The notes: generated by a model not told the origin, from the letters alone. Shown: positions 32,937 to 46,592, counted from the stretch's first letter. The stretch: DNA of 64,000 bases from Trichosporon coremiiforme (GCA_039545355.1 BCJJ01000004.1:124001-188000); one strand, 5' to 3'. Program-made: numbers and translations.

Positions 32937-34378
32937 ATGGTCCTCGACACGCTCACGATCACGTTTGAGCTGGCGCAAGAGTCGCGCGACAAGTGCGCCA
33001 AGGCGTTCAAGACGGTCCACTACTACCCCGACCGCGAGAAGGCGCCCCCGCGCGAGGTCGTGCAAGAGACGGAGATTTGGTTCTCCAACTGGCTCGGGTT
33101 GCCGGATGATGTGAGGAAGGAGGAGTTGGGCAACACGAAGATCGTGCAGCTTACGAGCGGTGAGTGCGACTACGTTAAGGCATATGCCAGCAAGTGGAGG
33201 TGGCAGGTGTCGATGAATAAAGAGGGGGAAGTGTGCAGCAAGGTGTCGCAGCTGCAGCTCTCCCTAGACCAGTAGCTGACAAGCCCAGCCGGCGCCAACA
33301 TGGCTCTGAAGCACCCCGCGCTCCAGGACCCGAAGCTGCTGAAGCAGATCAAGATCTGCAACACTTCCGGCATTCACGCATACAGCATCCCGCAGTACAT
33401 CATCGGCCAGATCGTGAACCGTAAGCTGTTGTCCTTCTATGCGAGCTGACAAGGACAGTGTACATGAACATCCACACGTCGGTGTACATTACCCGAGTGA
33501 GTCTACATCACCTTCGTCCCATCCCATTAGACTATATGCTGACCTCAGGCGGAAAAGCGCTGGCCCGCCCGCAACGAGATGAAGTACCGTCCCGACCCGA
33601 ACGAGGCGCATCAGTCCAACTTCGGCTCAACCGGTTTCTACAAGATGCGCGGCCGCACGGCCGGTCTGCTCGGGTACGGCGCTATCGCGAGGGAGACCGC
33701 TCGTCTCCTGCAAGCGTTCGGGATCAAGGTCATTGCGGCCAACTCGCGCGGCGAGCGTCGCGTCGACGACGGCGTGAGTCGACCCCCTCCCTACAGCGTG
33801 TGCAACCTAGCTGGTCCGGTGTGGACATGAGCTGACTCCACAGTACATCATTCCAGGCACTGGCGACAAGGAGGGCACGATTCCGGAGAAGTACTACTCG
33901 ACCAATGACCCCGAGTCGTTCAAGGAGTTCTTGGGCCGGAGCGAGATTCTAATTGCGTCTCTGCCCTCAACGCCGCAGACGCACTACATGCTCACGAGCG
34001 AGCACTTCGCCCAGCTCCCCAAGGACGCCATCTTCATCAACGTCGGTCGAGGCGATCTGGCCAAGTCTGGTGAGTCCATGAGCACCGAAGTCTCCAGCTG
34101 GGTGGCGTGGAAAGTAGCTGACAGTCACAGAGGATATCATCGCCGCCCTCGAACAGCCGGAAGGTCTCCTCGCCGTCGGACTCGATGTGACAGACCCGGA
34201 ACCGCTGCCGAAGGACCACCCGCTGCTGTCGCACCCGCGAGCTGTGATCACGCCGCACAACTCGAGTGATTTCGAGGGATACTTTGACGCCGGAACCGAC
34301 ATGATGATCGCCAGCGTTGAGCGGGTGCGCAAAGGTGGCGAGCCCATGAACGTCATCGACCCGGAGAAGGGTTACTAA
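32937..34378 (+). CDS. D-isomer-specific 2-hydroxyacid dehydrogenase
   Basis: Six exons (32937-33159, 33289-33420, 33459-33496, 33549-33773, 33844-34069, 34131-34378) encode 363 residues; the smallest exon is 38 nt and introns are 38-129 nt. The Rossmann domain has the dinucleotide-binding motif LGYGAIARETA (Gly173, Gly175). The catalytic triad of the family is in place: Arg275 (INVGRGDL), Glu305 (DVTDPEPLP) and His324 (ITPHNSS). The substrate domain holds EIWFSNWLGLP and IVQLTSAGANM. Family members reduce 2-keto acids such as glyoxylate or hydroxypyruvate with NAD(P)H. The motif after the glycine-rich loop is hidden in a Ser-Arg-Gly-Glu-Arg-Arg stretch, which might favour NADPH, but the exact substrate is open. 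No targeting peptide is obvious, so a cytosolic location is likely. Confidence 0.92.
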
Positions 34379-34790
34379 GCCTTTTTCCTGTTGTGAGCAC
34401 TGCTAGACCATGGTAGAATATCAGTGTAGATTTGCCGATGAGACTTCTTGGACGTCTTGCGATGGAGAGTTTGTGGTACAGCAATCAAGTACATGCGTAT
34501 TGTAGGCGCGTCGCCGTCGGCGCACGACGCGCAGGCACATAGCCCCCGAGTGTAATGTTTCGGAGACCCCGGATCTATGCGGGATGACTTCTCCTTCCTC
34601 TGACTGAACAAAACCGAATCCTTCTAGTTGACATGATTTCTCCGCCGTCGTGTCGTCCGTCCGCGGGTTTCCAGCCGGTCGGTGAGCGTACTCGGCGCGC
34701 CCACTTCAGCCGGCCAGTTGTGGCGTCTCCTTCGCCTCCTTCGGCACCTTCGTCTGCCCATCCACGGCTCTCATAGAACAGTCGCAGCGC
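34379..34790. other. convergent 3' region between dehydrogenase and SMD1
   Basis: 412 bp between two convergent genes, probably both 3' UTRs. It contains a perfect 8-bp inverted repeat (34506-34532). Confidence 0.4.
34506..34532. repeat. 8-bp inverted repeat (hairpin)
   Basis: GCGCGTCG (34506-34513) and CGACGCGC (34525-34532) are perfect complements with an 11-nt loop. It lies in the 3' region of the dehydrogenase gene and may fold in the transcript. Confidence 0.7.
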
Positions 34791-35397
34791 TTAGAATCCA
34801 CGTCCGCGACCGCGTCCTCCACGAGGTCCTCCCCGTCCACGTCCACGGCCGCGAGGAGCGGCAGCAGCGCCCTCCTTGCGTTTCCTGGCCTTGGGCGAGT
34901 CGTCGACGAGCAGCGTGTCGAGCGGCAGCGAGTCGGGCAGGATGAAGTAGCGGATGTTGTTGCCGCGGATCGCGATCGAGTCGAGGTGCGTGCTGGGCGT
35001 GTTCGGGGCGGCGTTGCGGAGCGACATCTTGACGGACTTGAGGTGGGTGTTCATCTGGGGGTCGACGGCTGGGGGGAAGTTAGCTAGCGAGCAAGGATAC
35101 TTAGCTGGGAGAGGTAGAGTGCGCCGCGGACCGTGGCCAGGCTGCCGATCGAGGTTGGCACCTGACTTCCGAGTTGAACAACAACAACAATCGATCGGTG
35201 CCGGTTCCATCCGCTCCTGCTCCGCGCGCAGCTCCAATCCACCAAGCACAGCGAGGAGATACCCACAAGTGATCGTTCCGTGGATGACAGACCCATTCTT
35301 GAGCTCGATCGTGACCGTCTCGTTGTTGAGCTTCATCAAAAATCTGTCATTGTCAGCTCGACGAATACCATAGTGTAGCTCACCTGACGAGCTTCAT
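34791..35397 (-). CDS. SMD1: small nuclear ribonucleoprotein SmD1
   Basis: Exons 35397-35384 (14 nt), 35343-35267 and 35068-34791 encode 122 residues, the usual SmD1 size. The Sm1 motif reads [20 protein letters not shown] and [20 protein letters not shown]; the Sm2 motif is [20 protein letters not shown]. The tail ([20 protein letters not shown]) is the Arg-Gly-rich extension that is symmetrically dimethylated in SmD1/SmD3. It is one of seven subunits of the Sm ring on U1, U2, U4 and U5 snRNAs. The first intron is 40 nt. The second is 198 nt with a GTGGGT donor, long for this window. The gene is head-to-head with the STRAP-like gene, another Sm-assembly factor. Confidence 0.96.
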
Positions 35398-35752
35398 TGT
35401 GAAAGACGGAGTCGGATGGAGGTCGTGTCCGTCAGGACTTTTGAACGGTGTCGACTCTGGAGGAGCTGGTGGAGGTTGCTGCTTGGGACAACAACAGGGA
35501 TTGGGATATGCTCGAGCAGGAGCTGGCCGGTCGATGTCATTGCTCTCGAGCGAGCGCGCGTGCAGCGTACGGTGGGTGAGTGCAGCCACCACCCAGAGGT
35601 ACGGCGTTTCGGCGACAAAATTCGGTGGCAAGATGCAATCGCGCTGCAAAGCGCGTCGCACGTGGCAGCCTCACAGCGTGAGCCGCAGTGTCCGAGTGCG
35701 CGTTCTCTGCCGCCCCTATGGCCCTATGGCCCCAGCCAGCATAGCAGCCTAT

Positions 35753-36578
35753 GGTGCAGTGCCGTAGTCTTCCTCGTCATCATCCGACCCATCAGACCCA
35801 TTGGGCAGACCTCGCTACTAAGCTCACATCTCGACTCCTCTCTCCACCACCTCGACCTCGACCTCCCCTCCCCATCTCTTCCTTTCCTCCCTCCCCCCTC
35901 TGTCGCTCCCTTTTCTTCTATTCTCTTCTCAGTCTCCACAACAATTCTACATAAGCCATATACCCACGCACAGCACGCTGGCCCCACGCATAGCGCAACC
36001 CGACTTCGCGACTACGACCCTCGGCTCGTCTTCAACTTATCCAAAGAACTAAGACTCGCGTCGGCTTCCCCGATATTCAGGCAAGCTACTGTATCGCTCG
36101 GTATCGACTCGCTCAACCCGCTTCTCGTGCTTTCAGGTCCTCAGTCATCCATTAACACCGGGCCGGCCCCATCGTCCAGCAAGGCTCCCTCTCGACTCTT
36201 CGACCACAAACGCCTTGGCTGACAGCCTCCCTCTCCCCACAACCTCCAACCAAACCACGAATCAACCAACTCCATTATCAGCATCAGCTCCGAACGCAAC
36301 TGTGTAACTCAACGAATCCCGCATTATCACAGCACCATATTCTGCTTGTTATCAAAGATCGCGCTTTAATAAGCTCTCGCCCATCGAACTAGATATCTAA
36401 CAAATCACCCCGCCTTTGTCCTCTCCAACCACCCACCCACCGCATCGCATCGATTACATTTTTCTTCATTTTTGGGGCTCATCATCTATAGTGTTCTTGA
36501 CTCTCTGTCCCGACTTGTAACAGAACTCTCTTCTCCTCGAACTCTCAACAACTAAAGACCTCTCTTCGCGTAATCACC
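35753..36578 (+). promoter_or_regulatory. promoter and ATG-free 5' leader of the STRAP gene
   Basis: No plus-strand ATG occurs for 826 nt before the start codon, although the opposite strand has many. A dense pyrimidine tract (35828-35931, CT-rich with CCCCTCC and TTCCTTTCC words) looks like a core promoter element, giving a leader of roughly 600-700 nt. Confidence 0.55.
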
Positions 36579-37720
36579 ATGGTCGGATTCTCGAATGGAC
36601 TCGGAAACCCCGGACTTGGCGGCGGTCAGGGTGCCCTTGGCGGCTCGCAGACGCCGTCGAACGGCAACCAGCAGATCAAGGTGCAGCCCCTGCTCTGTGC
36701 TGGCCACACCCGACCGGTCGTCCACCTCCAGTTTTCCAACATGTAAGCTAAGGAGTCTTTGGGTCAAGCTAAACGAACTCAGTCTGCCCGATGGAACCTA
36801 CCTGATGATCTCCGCGTGCAAGGACGGAAACCCGATGCTCCGCAGCTGGCTTGGTGACTGGATCGGCACCTTCCTCGGTCACAAGGGAGCCGTGTGGTCG
36901 TCCAAGATCTCGCTTGACACCTCTCGCGCCGTCACGGGTTCGGCAGACTTCTCCGCCAAGATCTGGGACACGAACACTGGCGAGGCCCTCCACAGCTTCT
37001 CGCACAACCACATCGTTCGCTCGGTCGCCCTCAACCCTCAGGCGCAGCCGCAATATCTCCTCACCGGAGGTAACGAGAAGAAGATCCGCCTGTTCGACCT
37101 GAACCGCACTGACGCCCAGCCGTTGGTTCTGGGTAGCAACCCCGACGGCCTGTCATGCGAGGGTGTTATCCGCAGCATCGTGTGGGACGAGGGTCAGGGA
37201 GGTGCTGTCGGTGTCAGCGCTGCCGAGGACGGCAAGGTCCGGTGAGTACAGAGCTATGGCCATCCCAGATGTTGATAGCTAACGTTACAGTTGGTGGGAC
37301 CTCCGCACTCTTGGTCAGGTCGGCGAGGTTGACCTCGGAGAGCCCGTGAGCTCGATGGAGCTCGCTCACGGCGGCGGCACCCTCTCGGTCGCGGCCGGCA
37401 AGAATGTTCACTTCCTTGACGTCATGCGCCAGCACCCTCCGGTCTCGATAAAGCTTCCCCACGAGGTCACTTCGGCGTCTCTCCACCCCTTCCTGCGCGA
37501 TCGCTTTGTCGCTGGTTCCGCCGAGGACCCGTGGGTGCGCGTCTATGATCTGGACTCGGGCAAGGAGCGCGAGGTGTACAAGGGCCACCACGGTCCCGTG
37601 CTCTGTGCGTCCTACTCTCCCGACGGCGAGGTCTACGCCTCTGGAAGCGAGGACGGCACTATCAGGCTGTGGCAGACGCAGCCCGGCAAGTCGTACGGCC
37701 TCTGGCAGACTCAGGACTAG
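36579..37720 (+). CDS. WD40 protein STRAP/UNRIP homologue
   Basis: Exons 36579-36742, 36783-37241 and 37291-37720 (introns 40 and 49 nt) encode 350 residues. After a Gly-rich N-terminus come about seven WD repeats: PLLCAGHTRPVVHLQFS, TFLGHKGAVWSSKISLD ending KIWD, SHNHIVRSVALNP, a repeat ending IRLFDLN, AAEDGKVRWWDLR, a repeat ending VRVYDLDSG, and YKGHHGPVLCASYSPDGEV with SGSEDGTIRLW. The order and the LGHKGAVW and FSHNHIVR motifs match STRAP (serine-threonine kinase receptor-associated protein, also UNRIP), a component of the SMN complex that helps load Sm proteins on snRNA. TGF-beta roles described for animals do not apply here. Start choice is supported by the long ATG-free leader. Confidence 0.9.
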
Positions 37721-38214
37721 AGCCTGCGATTCGATCAGTAGATAGATTGGCGACCATCGTAGGAGCGGAGTGTCAGGCGGAAGATTTAGCGTAAGGATGG
37801 ACTTGATACCGGTGCGGAGCGCGAGTGCCGTGGTGACGAGTTGTTTGTACTAGTCCATGCAGAAGGCAGTTGGTAACAGTGCAATGGGGACGCGTATGGC
37901 GCGTCGACGCGACACAAGTCAAAAGTCAACGCATTCATCATTCATGATTTTCCTTCCCGACACCGCCGATCTCCACGACGATCCGCCAAGAGCGGCAAAC
38001 GATAGGTGGAGGGCCAGAGCCGAGAAGTCTGGCCATCTTAGGCTGGGTGGAGGCCGACTCCCAACGGACATAGGCGTGTCGGCACGTGGCAACACGTTCG
38101 CGGGCCTAATCCAACTTTCAACCCAGCAGTCTGACTTTTCAATACCAACCGAGTGATCACGACCCAGAAGATCCGATCGACCGTTGACCTCGCTCTCCAA
38201 CCCCACAATCGACC
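37721..38214. other. STRAP 3' flank and mL41 promoter
   Basis: 494 bp without a gene. The last 270 nt before the mL41 start have no plus-strand ATG. Confidence 0.4.
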
Positions 38215-39057
38215 ATGATCCCGACATCAGTGACGCGCGGCGCCTCCCGGCTGCCGCTGACGACGAAGCGCGGCAACAAGGACTTCTACAAGGGCACGCG
38301 CCAGGCCGTCACCCCCGGTGCTGGACCTCGAACCGGTGCGCCCGGAAAGCACGTTATCCGCGGAAAGGCCAAGTACAGGCTGCTCGACGACCGGGTGCGT
38401 GTGTACGTTGGACCGGGAATTGAGGCTATTGAGGCGACTTCGGTGAGTAGGCAAAACACAGGAGTGCGGGTGGTGAGACGAAAGGGGGTTGCGTTGTTGG
38501 CATTGCTAGAAGGATGTTGGCAAGGGAGACGGCCACTGGGCTGAGAGCTCTCCCCTTGCAAAGACGAGAGGAATGTTATCGAGGAGCGGATGTTAACTCT
38601 TCGTCGTGGCGATGAGTATAGCTTTGCACTGCTCCATCTCGAGCGGTAGCTCTGGTAGAAGTGACATCTTTGAAGCGTCCTGTCTTCTTCGCCTCGCTTA
38701 ATCTTCCTCGCCTAGCATCAGCCAACACAGCACCTTTCTCCAACCACCCTCCAAGCACACAGCTGCTCGATTACAGCTAACCCCCAGCTCAAGCCCTACG
38801 TCTCGACCAAGGCTGAGAAGCCGGAGCAGTCCCTCCCCGCCTTCGGCCCGTGGCCGAAGACTTCGTCCGGCGTCGCCCCCCAACGCAAGGATTTCAAGCA
38901 CTTCTCCAAGGCGTACAAGGCGCTCTCGCCCGAGGAGCGCAACGCCCTCGTCATGCAGGCCCGGAGGGAATGGTACGCCGCCCTCACGTCTACGGCTGTC
39001 GAGAAGGGAAACCAGGAGGCGCACACGCAGCAGGTCGAGGGCCAGGCGCAGCAGTAA
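38215..39057 (+). CDS. MRPL27: mitochondrial large-subunit ribosomal protein mL41 (yeast Mrpl27)
   Basis: Two exons, 38215-38442 and 38788-39057, encode 165 residues. The N-terminus (MIPTSVTRGASRLPLTTKRG) is a basic presequence leading into the conserved TTKRGNKDFYKGTR motif. Across the splice IEATS|LKPYVSTKAEKPE matches the LKPYVS signature of mL41. The C-terminal part (FKHFSKAYKALSPEERNALV) is a fungal helical extension. The protein is a structural subunit of the mitoribosome. The 345-nt intron is about eight times longer than the typical intron here. The gene runs tail-to-tail with SEC23. Confidence 0.88.
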
Positions 39058-39379
39058 AGCGTGCCACTTGGTCTAGCCTTATCTTCTATCCCCCTTTTCC
39101 ACTCCCTCCTCACCTCACCACCTGGCGGCGGCTTAAAAGCCCAGCCGACACCTATGTTAGTCTCTTAGCATTATTCTGGGCTACTTCAACCTATATATCA
39201 AAGCAGCATCGCTCCCCTCAATGCATCATGTACTTCTTCCGCTACTCAGATCTCCTCCTCAGGGAGAGCTCAGCGCTGCGCGCCTCACTCTGTTGCCTAT
39301 CCTATATCTTAATCCATGCTCTCCGGGATACATATACTACGGGTGGTCTAACCTTGGCTGCTTCCTTTTTAAATTAAGT
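39058..39379. other. convergent 3' region between mL41 and SEC23
   Basis: 322 bp, AT-richer than the coding regions, probably the two 3' UTRs. No gene is seen. Confidence 0.4.
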
Positions 39380-41849
<2,470 letters not shown>

Positions 41850-42954
41850 TTTGCGCGCTCGAGGGGTGGGGATGAACGGTGGAGGGACGAGAACGCAGTT
41901 GGAAGGTGATTGAGTTGACTTCGGTGCTGGCGTGCGTGTCGATGACTGTTGGCCTTGCTGGCGCCCGCGGCCTCGCTGGCGACACTAGCGCTCCTTCGTC
42001 TTTGAGCGGGAGCAATTGTGCTCTCCCACGGGTGCTAATCGCAATCGATCGGGGTATTAGAATTCATTAGAACCTCGACGGTATTCGGCCCGTGGCCCAA
42101 CTGTAAGTGCAAAGGCTAATCAGTTCACACGCATCACGTGACGCGTGGTACCTGCACACGAGCGCTGAAACCAGCATGACGTCGATCTCCAAGTCGCCCT
42201 GACGTTCTTTCCGAGCTGGACACAACCTTAACCGATCTGGATATCCCCGTGAGAAACGTTAAAGCAACTGTGCGATTCAACAACGGATACAGCATCGACA
42301 GGTGCGCCGGTCGACGCATCTTGTCCGATTACTGTAGCGACATCTGAGCGTGTGAGAGATCTCTTGAGCGCGCTCCGGTTGGTGGGAGGTCATGTCGTAT
42401 ATCCCCCACCCAAGGATTTGTCACAGGTGACGTAAAATGAGTGGCCAAAAGACGGGCTCGCGAGGGCTGACATCGGTTAATTGGTGTTGGATCTGTCCAA
42501 GCTCTTGGTGGTTACGCTTCTCAAGAATAGCCAGCTGCAACAGTAAAAGCGACAAACGGGCGCACGTCAGCCTCTTCTCATACTAACTTATCCTCCGCGG
42601 CAGATCTGCACCTCCTGAATGCACGAGTGCTCCTTCAATTCCAGTATCGCAATGCTGTTCCTCCGTCCCTAACTGTCGGGGTCCGCACCACAGTTTACGT
42701 TGCAGTGGCGCTTGGCAGACGCCACTGGGGTAGCGCGCGATCTGGAGACGATCCGGGCCGTCCCCGCCCGAAACCCTGTCTGCCCAGGGGATCGTCTGCG
42801 ACATCGTTCTCGTCACGACCGCAGCACTTTGACTGCGCTGCGGAATGCCTGGGCGGTGTGCGATGCGGCAGTGGCTTGTGGGCATTCAGCGCATAGTTAT
42901 AAAGACAGCAGCGTCAGCCGCTGCGTCGGCTCCCCAGCACTTACACTACACAAC
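41850..42954. promoter_or_regulatory. divergent intergenic region SEC23/arylsulfotransferase
   Basis: 1.1 kb between divergent start codons with no supportable gene. A good TATA element (TTATAAAG, about 42897-42904) lies about 50 bp before the arylsulfotransferase-family start. A direct repeat ATTAGAA flanks GAATTC near 42057-42073. Confidence 0.5.
42897..42904 (+). promoter_or_regulatory. TATA box
   Basis: TTATAAAG, about 50 bp before the start codon of the arylsulfotransferase-family gene. Confidence 0.5.
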
Positions 42955-44826
42955 ATGATCGGCTGGGCACTCGCAAGTGCTCTGGCAGGAACCGCGTACG
43001 CCGCTCACGGAGAGAGTTATCTCAACTCCTCGGTGGGCTACCAGAATGGCAGCCTCGGAGGATCTCCGTATCAGACATTCCTTTCGTCCCCTTCCAAACC
43101 GTGGGTACTGCGGAAAGACGAACGGTGCTAAACTGTTCCAGGGTGCAGTTCAACTTCCAGAAGTTCCCGGATACTAAGTCAGATGATGGATATCTCTTCA
43201 TCGCCCCCCGTGGAACCTCCGTTGAGGCTCCTGGAGCATACATCTTCGACAGGAATGGGGAGCTCATCTGGGACGGCAGCGACTTCGGACAAGCCATGTC
43301 CTTCACCCCAAGGATGTACAAGGGCCAGCCTGTCATCGCTATGTGGCAGGGCGAGTTCAACAGCAACGGCTACGGCATGGGGCACGGCCTCCTCATCAAC
43401 CAGTCCTACCAGGTTGTCGCCAACATGTAAGTGAAAAAAGCGGCCATCGGTCATCCCACGATCTGGCGGGCACACCTGACCGCCACAGCTCCGCTCAAGT
43501 CGAGAATGCCCAGATGGACTTCCACGAAGTGAGTACTTTGATGCAGGTGCGTTTAATGCGGTGCTGACATCGAAGTTCACGTTGACGGAGAACGGCACCG
43601 CGCTCTTCACCGTGTACCCCGTACAGTCCTATGACCTCTCCTCCTACGAGACTGGGCTGCAGGACCCGACAGAAGGCTTCATCATGCAGGGCGTGGCGCA
43701 AGAGATCGACGTTGAGAGTGGAGACGTCATCTTCACTTGGCATTCCTTGGATCACGTTGATCCGCATACTTGTTTCACTACGCCCGCAGACACCGGCGGC
43801 AGCTCGGACAACCCGTGGGACTACTTCCATATCAACTCAATCGAGAAGGACAGCAAGGGCAACTACCTGATCTCGTCCAGGCACTGCTCGGCGCTGTACT
43901 ACGTTTCGGGTGCCGACGGCTCCATCATCTGGACGCTCGGGGGCCAGAACTCGTCTTTCACAATGGGCGACAACACGACGTTCTGGTATCAGCACGACGC
44001 CCGGTGGCGCGACAACGAGACGACGATCTCGCTGTTTGACAACGCAGCTACTGGCTGGGACGCCCGAGAGGAAACCGCTCGCGGTCTACTACTCAACATT
44101 GACTTTGACAACAAGACGGTCGCAGTCAACACAGAGTTCCTGCCGTTCAACCGCACGCCCTCTCCCAGCCAAGGCTCGACCGAGCTGCAGCCGAACGGCA
44201 ACTATCTTTGCGGTTGGGGCCAGATTCCCTACGTCAGCGAGTACTCGCCGACCGGCGAGCTGCTGTGGGCTGTCCAGTTTGGCGTAGGCGACGTGCAGGG
44301 CTACCGAGCACACCGCGCGAACTGGACCGGTCAGCCGACAACGCAACCGAGCCTCGCGCTCCAGAACGGCAACAACACGGAAGAGCACACTCTTTACATG
44401 TCGTGGAACGGTGCGACCGAGGTCAAGACATGGGAGGTGGTTGGTGCCAACGACACAACCGCTGAGCCCCAATCGCTCTGGAACGTGACCCATGACGGCT
44501 TCGAGGACGAGTTCAGCCTCTTGAACCCGGGTCTCGAAATGTTCATGGTCCGCGCACGTCATGACAACGGCACTGTCCTCGGCCAGTCCAACTACATCTC
44601 CCGCAACGGCTCCGAGGTCGGCCCTGGTCCCGACCCCAACTCGAACGGTAACAGTGCGACTGTCGACAATGCTGCTGGAAGTTCCCGGAATCCCTCAGGG
44701 CAGACATCATCTGCTGCAGCCGCCGGCGCCACCACGACTGGCCAGGACGGCAACAGCAGCGGCCCTGCTGTTTCGGGCTCGCTGGCTGCTCTCGTCCTCG
44801 GCCTGATAGTCGCAGTTCTAGCCTGA
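42955..44826 (+). CDS. secreted, GPI-anchored arylsulfotransferase-family protein
   Basis: Exons 42955-43100, 43142-43426, 43489-43528 and 43576-44826 encode 573 residues; the introns are 41, 62 and 47 nt. There is a signal peptide (MIGWALASALAGTAYAA), then the PF14269 (ASST family) beta-propeller core: PYQTFLSSPSKP, DDGYLFIAPRG, GAYIFDRNGELIWDG, YFHINSIEKDSKGNYLISSR, IIWTLGGQ, FWYQHDARWRD, and STELQPNGNYLCGWGQ. The C-terminal Ser/Thr/Gly-rich linker ends in a hydrophobic tail (SLAALVLGLIVAVLA) typical of GPI attachment, and many N-glycosylation sequons are present. Despite the family name, fungal members have no established sulfotransferase reaction, so the substrate is unknown. A TATA box lies close upstream, suggesting regulated expression. 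Confidence 0.88.
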
Positions 44827-44987
44827 ACCAAGAGAACAGTCTATATAGATACCTGTATTATACTGCATGTAACACGACCCCTGCATACAACTTCATACAG
44901 CCCTCCTACAGGACAGAAAAGGCTTCGACACCAAAACTATTTGCGGAAGTCAGGACTTAGGCTTTCCCGGCCTAAGCATATATCGAA

Positions 44988-45081
44988 GGCCGCTTAGCTC
45001 AGCTGGTTAGAGCATCGTACTAATAATCAGTCTGATTATCAGTCCATGCGGAGGTCGGCAGTTCGATCCTGTCAGTGGTCA
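44988..45081 (+). tRNA. tRNA-Ile(AAU) with a 20-nt intron
   Basis: Acceptor stem GGCCGCT pairs with AGTGGTC at the 3' end with G-U wobbles, and A is the discriminator. The D-arm is TAGCTCAGCTGGTTAGAGC; the anticodon loop is CTAATA|A with anticodon AAU at 45022-45024; the variable loop is AGGTC; the T-arm is GGCAG-TTCGATC-CTGTC. The intron (45026-45045) lies one base after the anticodon, the standard position for nuclear tRNA introns. The mature tRNA would be 74 nt. A run of five T (45086-45090) is the likely polymerase III terminator. Confidence 0.93.
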
Positions 45082-45085
45082 TTCA

Positions 45086-45090
45086 TTTTT
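45086..45090 (+). terminator. RNA polymerase III T-tract
   Basis: Five T residues five bases after the tRNA-Ile 3' end. Confidence 0.7.
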
Positions 45091-45372
45091 GTGTTTTGTT
45101 CTCTCCCAGCAGGCGAGAATATTCTTTTGATGAAGCAGAAGCATCGGGAGCTTCCTGAACACTCGTAAGAAAGAGAAAGTAGGTGTCGAAGTGCCACAGC
45201 ACTAGGGCGCAGCACAGGAACGGCCTAAAGCACACTAGCGCATCGATGAGACGGAAAAATCTCGGCTGGTCGGCAACCTACACCGGGCCGGATGAGCCGA
45301 GTCAGCGACCCCGTCACTTCGCGTTGATGTGCGCACTTCAGCAATGCACATCCACTCACTCACACCTTCGCC

Positions 45373-46481
45373 ATGGGAGCCGCCGGATCGGAGCGTTCGA
45401 CACTCTACGCCGCGCCGCCAGGCCACCTGACGCTGATCATGGCGGCGCGGAAGAGCGCATCGTACACACTCCCCTCCGACCCCCGCTTCAGCTTCTACGT
45501 GTACACCCCGCGCAGCCATCCGATCACCCGCCGTGCGCGGGGCGAGGACGTCGGCGTCGACGGCGTGGTGACTGGCCCGAAAACAGTTTCACTGACCGAC
45601 TCGCCGATGAAGGGCACGTTCGTGTTTGGGCGCGGCGCGGGACCGAAGGGCTTCGGGCTCATGGTCGCTATCCACGACTCGAAGCGTGATGCAGAGAAGC
45701 TCCGTGATGAGTGGGCGGACATTGCGGAGGAAGAGGGTTGTATTCTTCTCTCACCGTGCTTCCCGTGCGATATCAAAGTGAGTCGTCTTCTTTCCCCACT
45801 GCGCACAGGCCTTGCGCTAGCGATTCAGGACGCCAGATCCCCTTGTTGAGCTTGTGTCGAGCGCGTGATTATGGCTTGTGGCTGACGTACACCTTTGCTG
45901 ACAGACAGTTCCCCGACGGCCCGGACAACTTCAAGAAGCTGGAATGGGAGACAGCAACGGGAGAGATCATCCGATACGACGAGGTGCTGCTGCAAATGAT
46001 CGACACGGTTGAGCGAGAGTGGGGCTGCGTCGACACGCGCACCTTTGCACTGATTGGGTTCTCCGGAGGCGGTCAGTTCGTCCACCGCTTCCTCTACCTG
46101 TACCCGGAACGATTGCATGCCGTGTCCATCGGCGCGCCGGGACGAGCGACACCGCTGATCGACGAGCCGTGGCCGGCTGGTATCGTTGGCGCTCCGACAC
46201 GGCGAGATGGCTCCGGCATCGACCCGAAGAAGATCGCGGAGAGGACGCAGAGCGGAGAGATGGTTGTGCAGCTTCTCATCGGTGACCAGGACCACTGGCG
46301 ACCCGTTCAGCCCGATGGGTCGCTTGCTCCCATGTCCCGCTTAGACTGCACGAACGCCCTCAAGGCTAGCTTCGATGCCCACGGCATCAAGTACGGGTTC
46401 AAGTTGGTTCCCGGCGTCAAGCACGATGCGGCCGAGATCAGAGCCGTCGCCAAGCCGTGGATCAGGAAATACGTGCGGTGA
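45373..46481 (+). CDS. alpha/beta hydrolase (esterase/depolymerase-like)
   Basis: Exons 45373-45777 and 45909-46481 encode 325 residues. The fold is visible as FSFYVYTPRSHP, GLMVAIHDSKRDAEKLRDEW, AEEEGCILLSPCFPCDIK, and the nucleophile elbow ALIGFSGGGQFVHRF (Ser187), followed by LYLYPERLHAVSIGAPG. Acid and His residues are probably in LIGDQDHW and VPGVKHDA. It resembles the PHB-depolymerase/feruloyl-esterase type of hydrolase, but it lacks a clear signal peptide and the substrate is unknown. The start at 45373 has a good context (GCCATGG). An in-frame ATG at 45439 would drop 22 residues without touching the domain. The intron is 131 nt. The gene converges on NMD3 with only 111 bp between them. 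Confidence 0.85.
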
Positions 46482-46592
46482 GTTGAGAGGTCTGTACGAA
46501 GCTGACAGCAGACGGTCGGACAATCTATCACCGGTATGGTAGCTGATAGATCAATGTGCAAGATGCATTGAATGAATAAACCTATACAAGTT

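Noticed and set aside
32937..34378. Formate dehydrogenase
   Set aside because: The YYPDR and NWLGLP segments recall it, but the core matches the general 2-hydroxyacid dehydrogenase pattern and specific formate-site motifs were not seen.
38443..38787. C/D-box snoRNA in the mL41 intron
   Set aside because: A CGATGAG word resembles box C, but no properly placed box D and no terminal stem were found.
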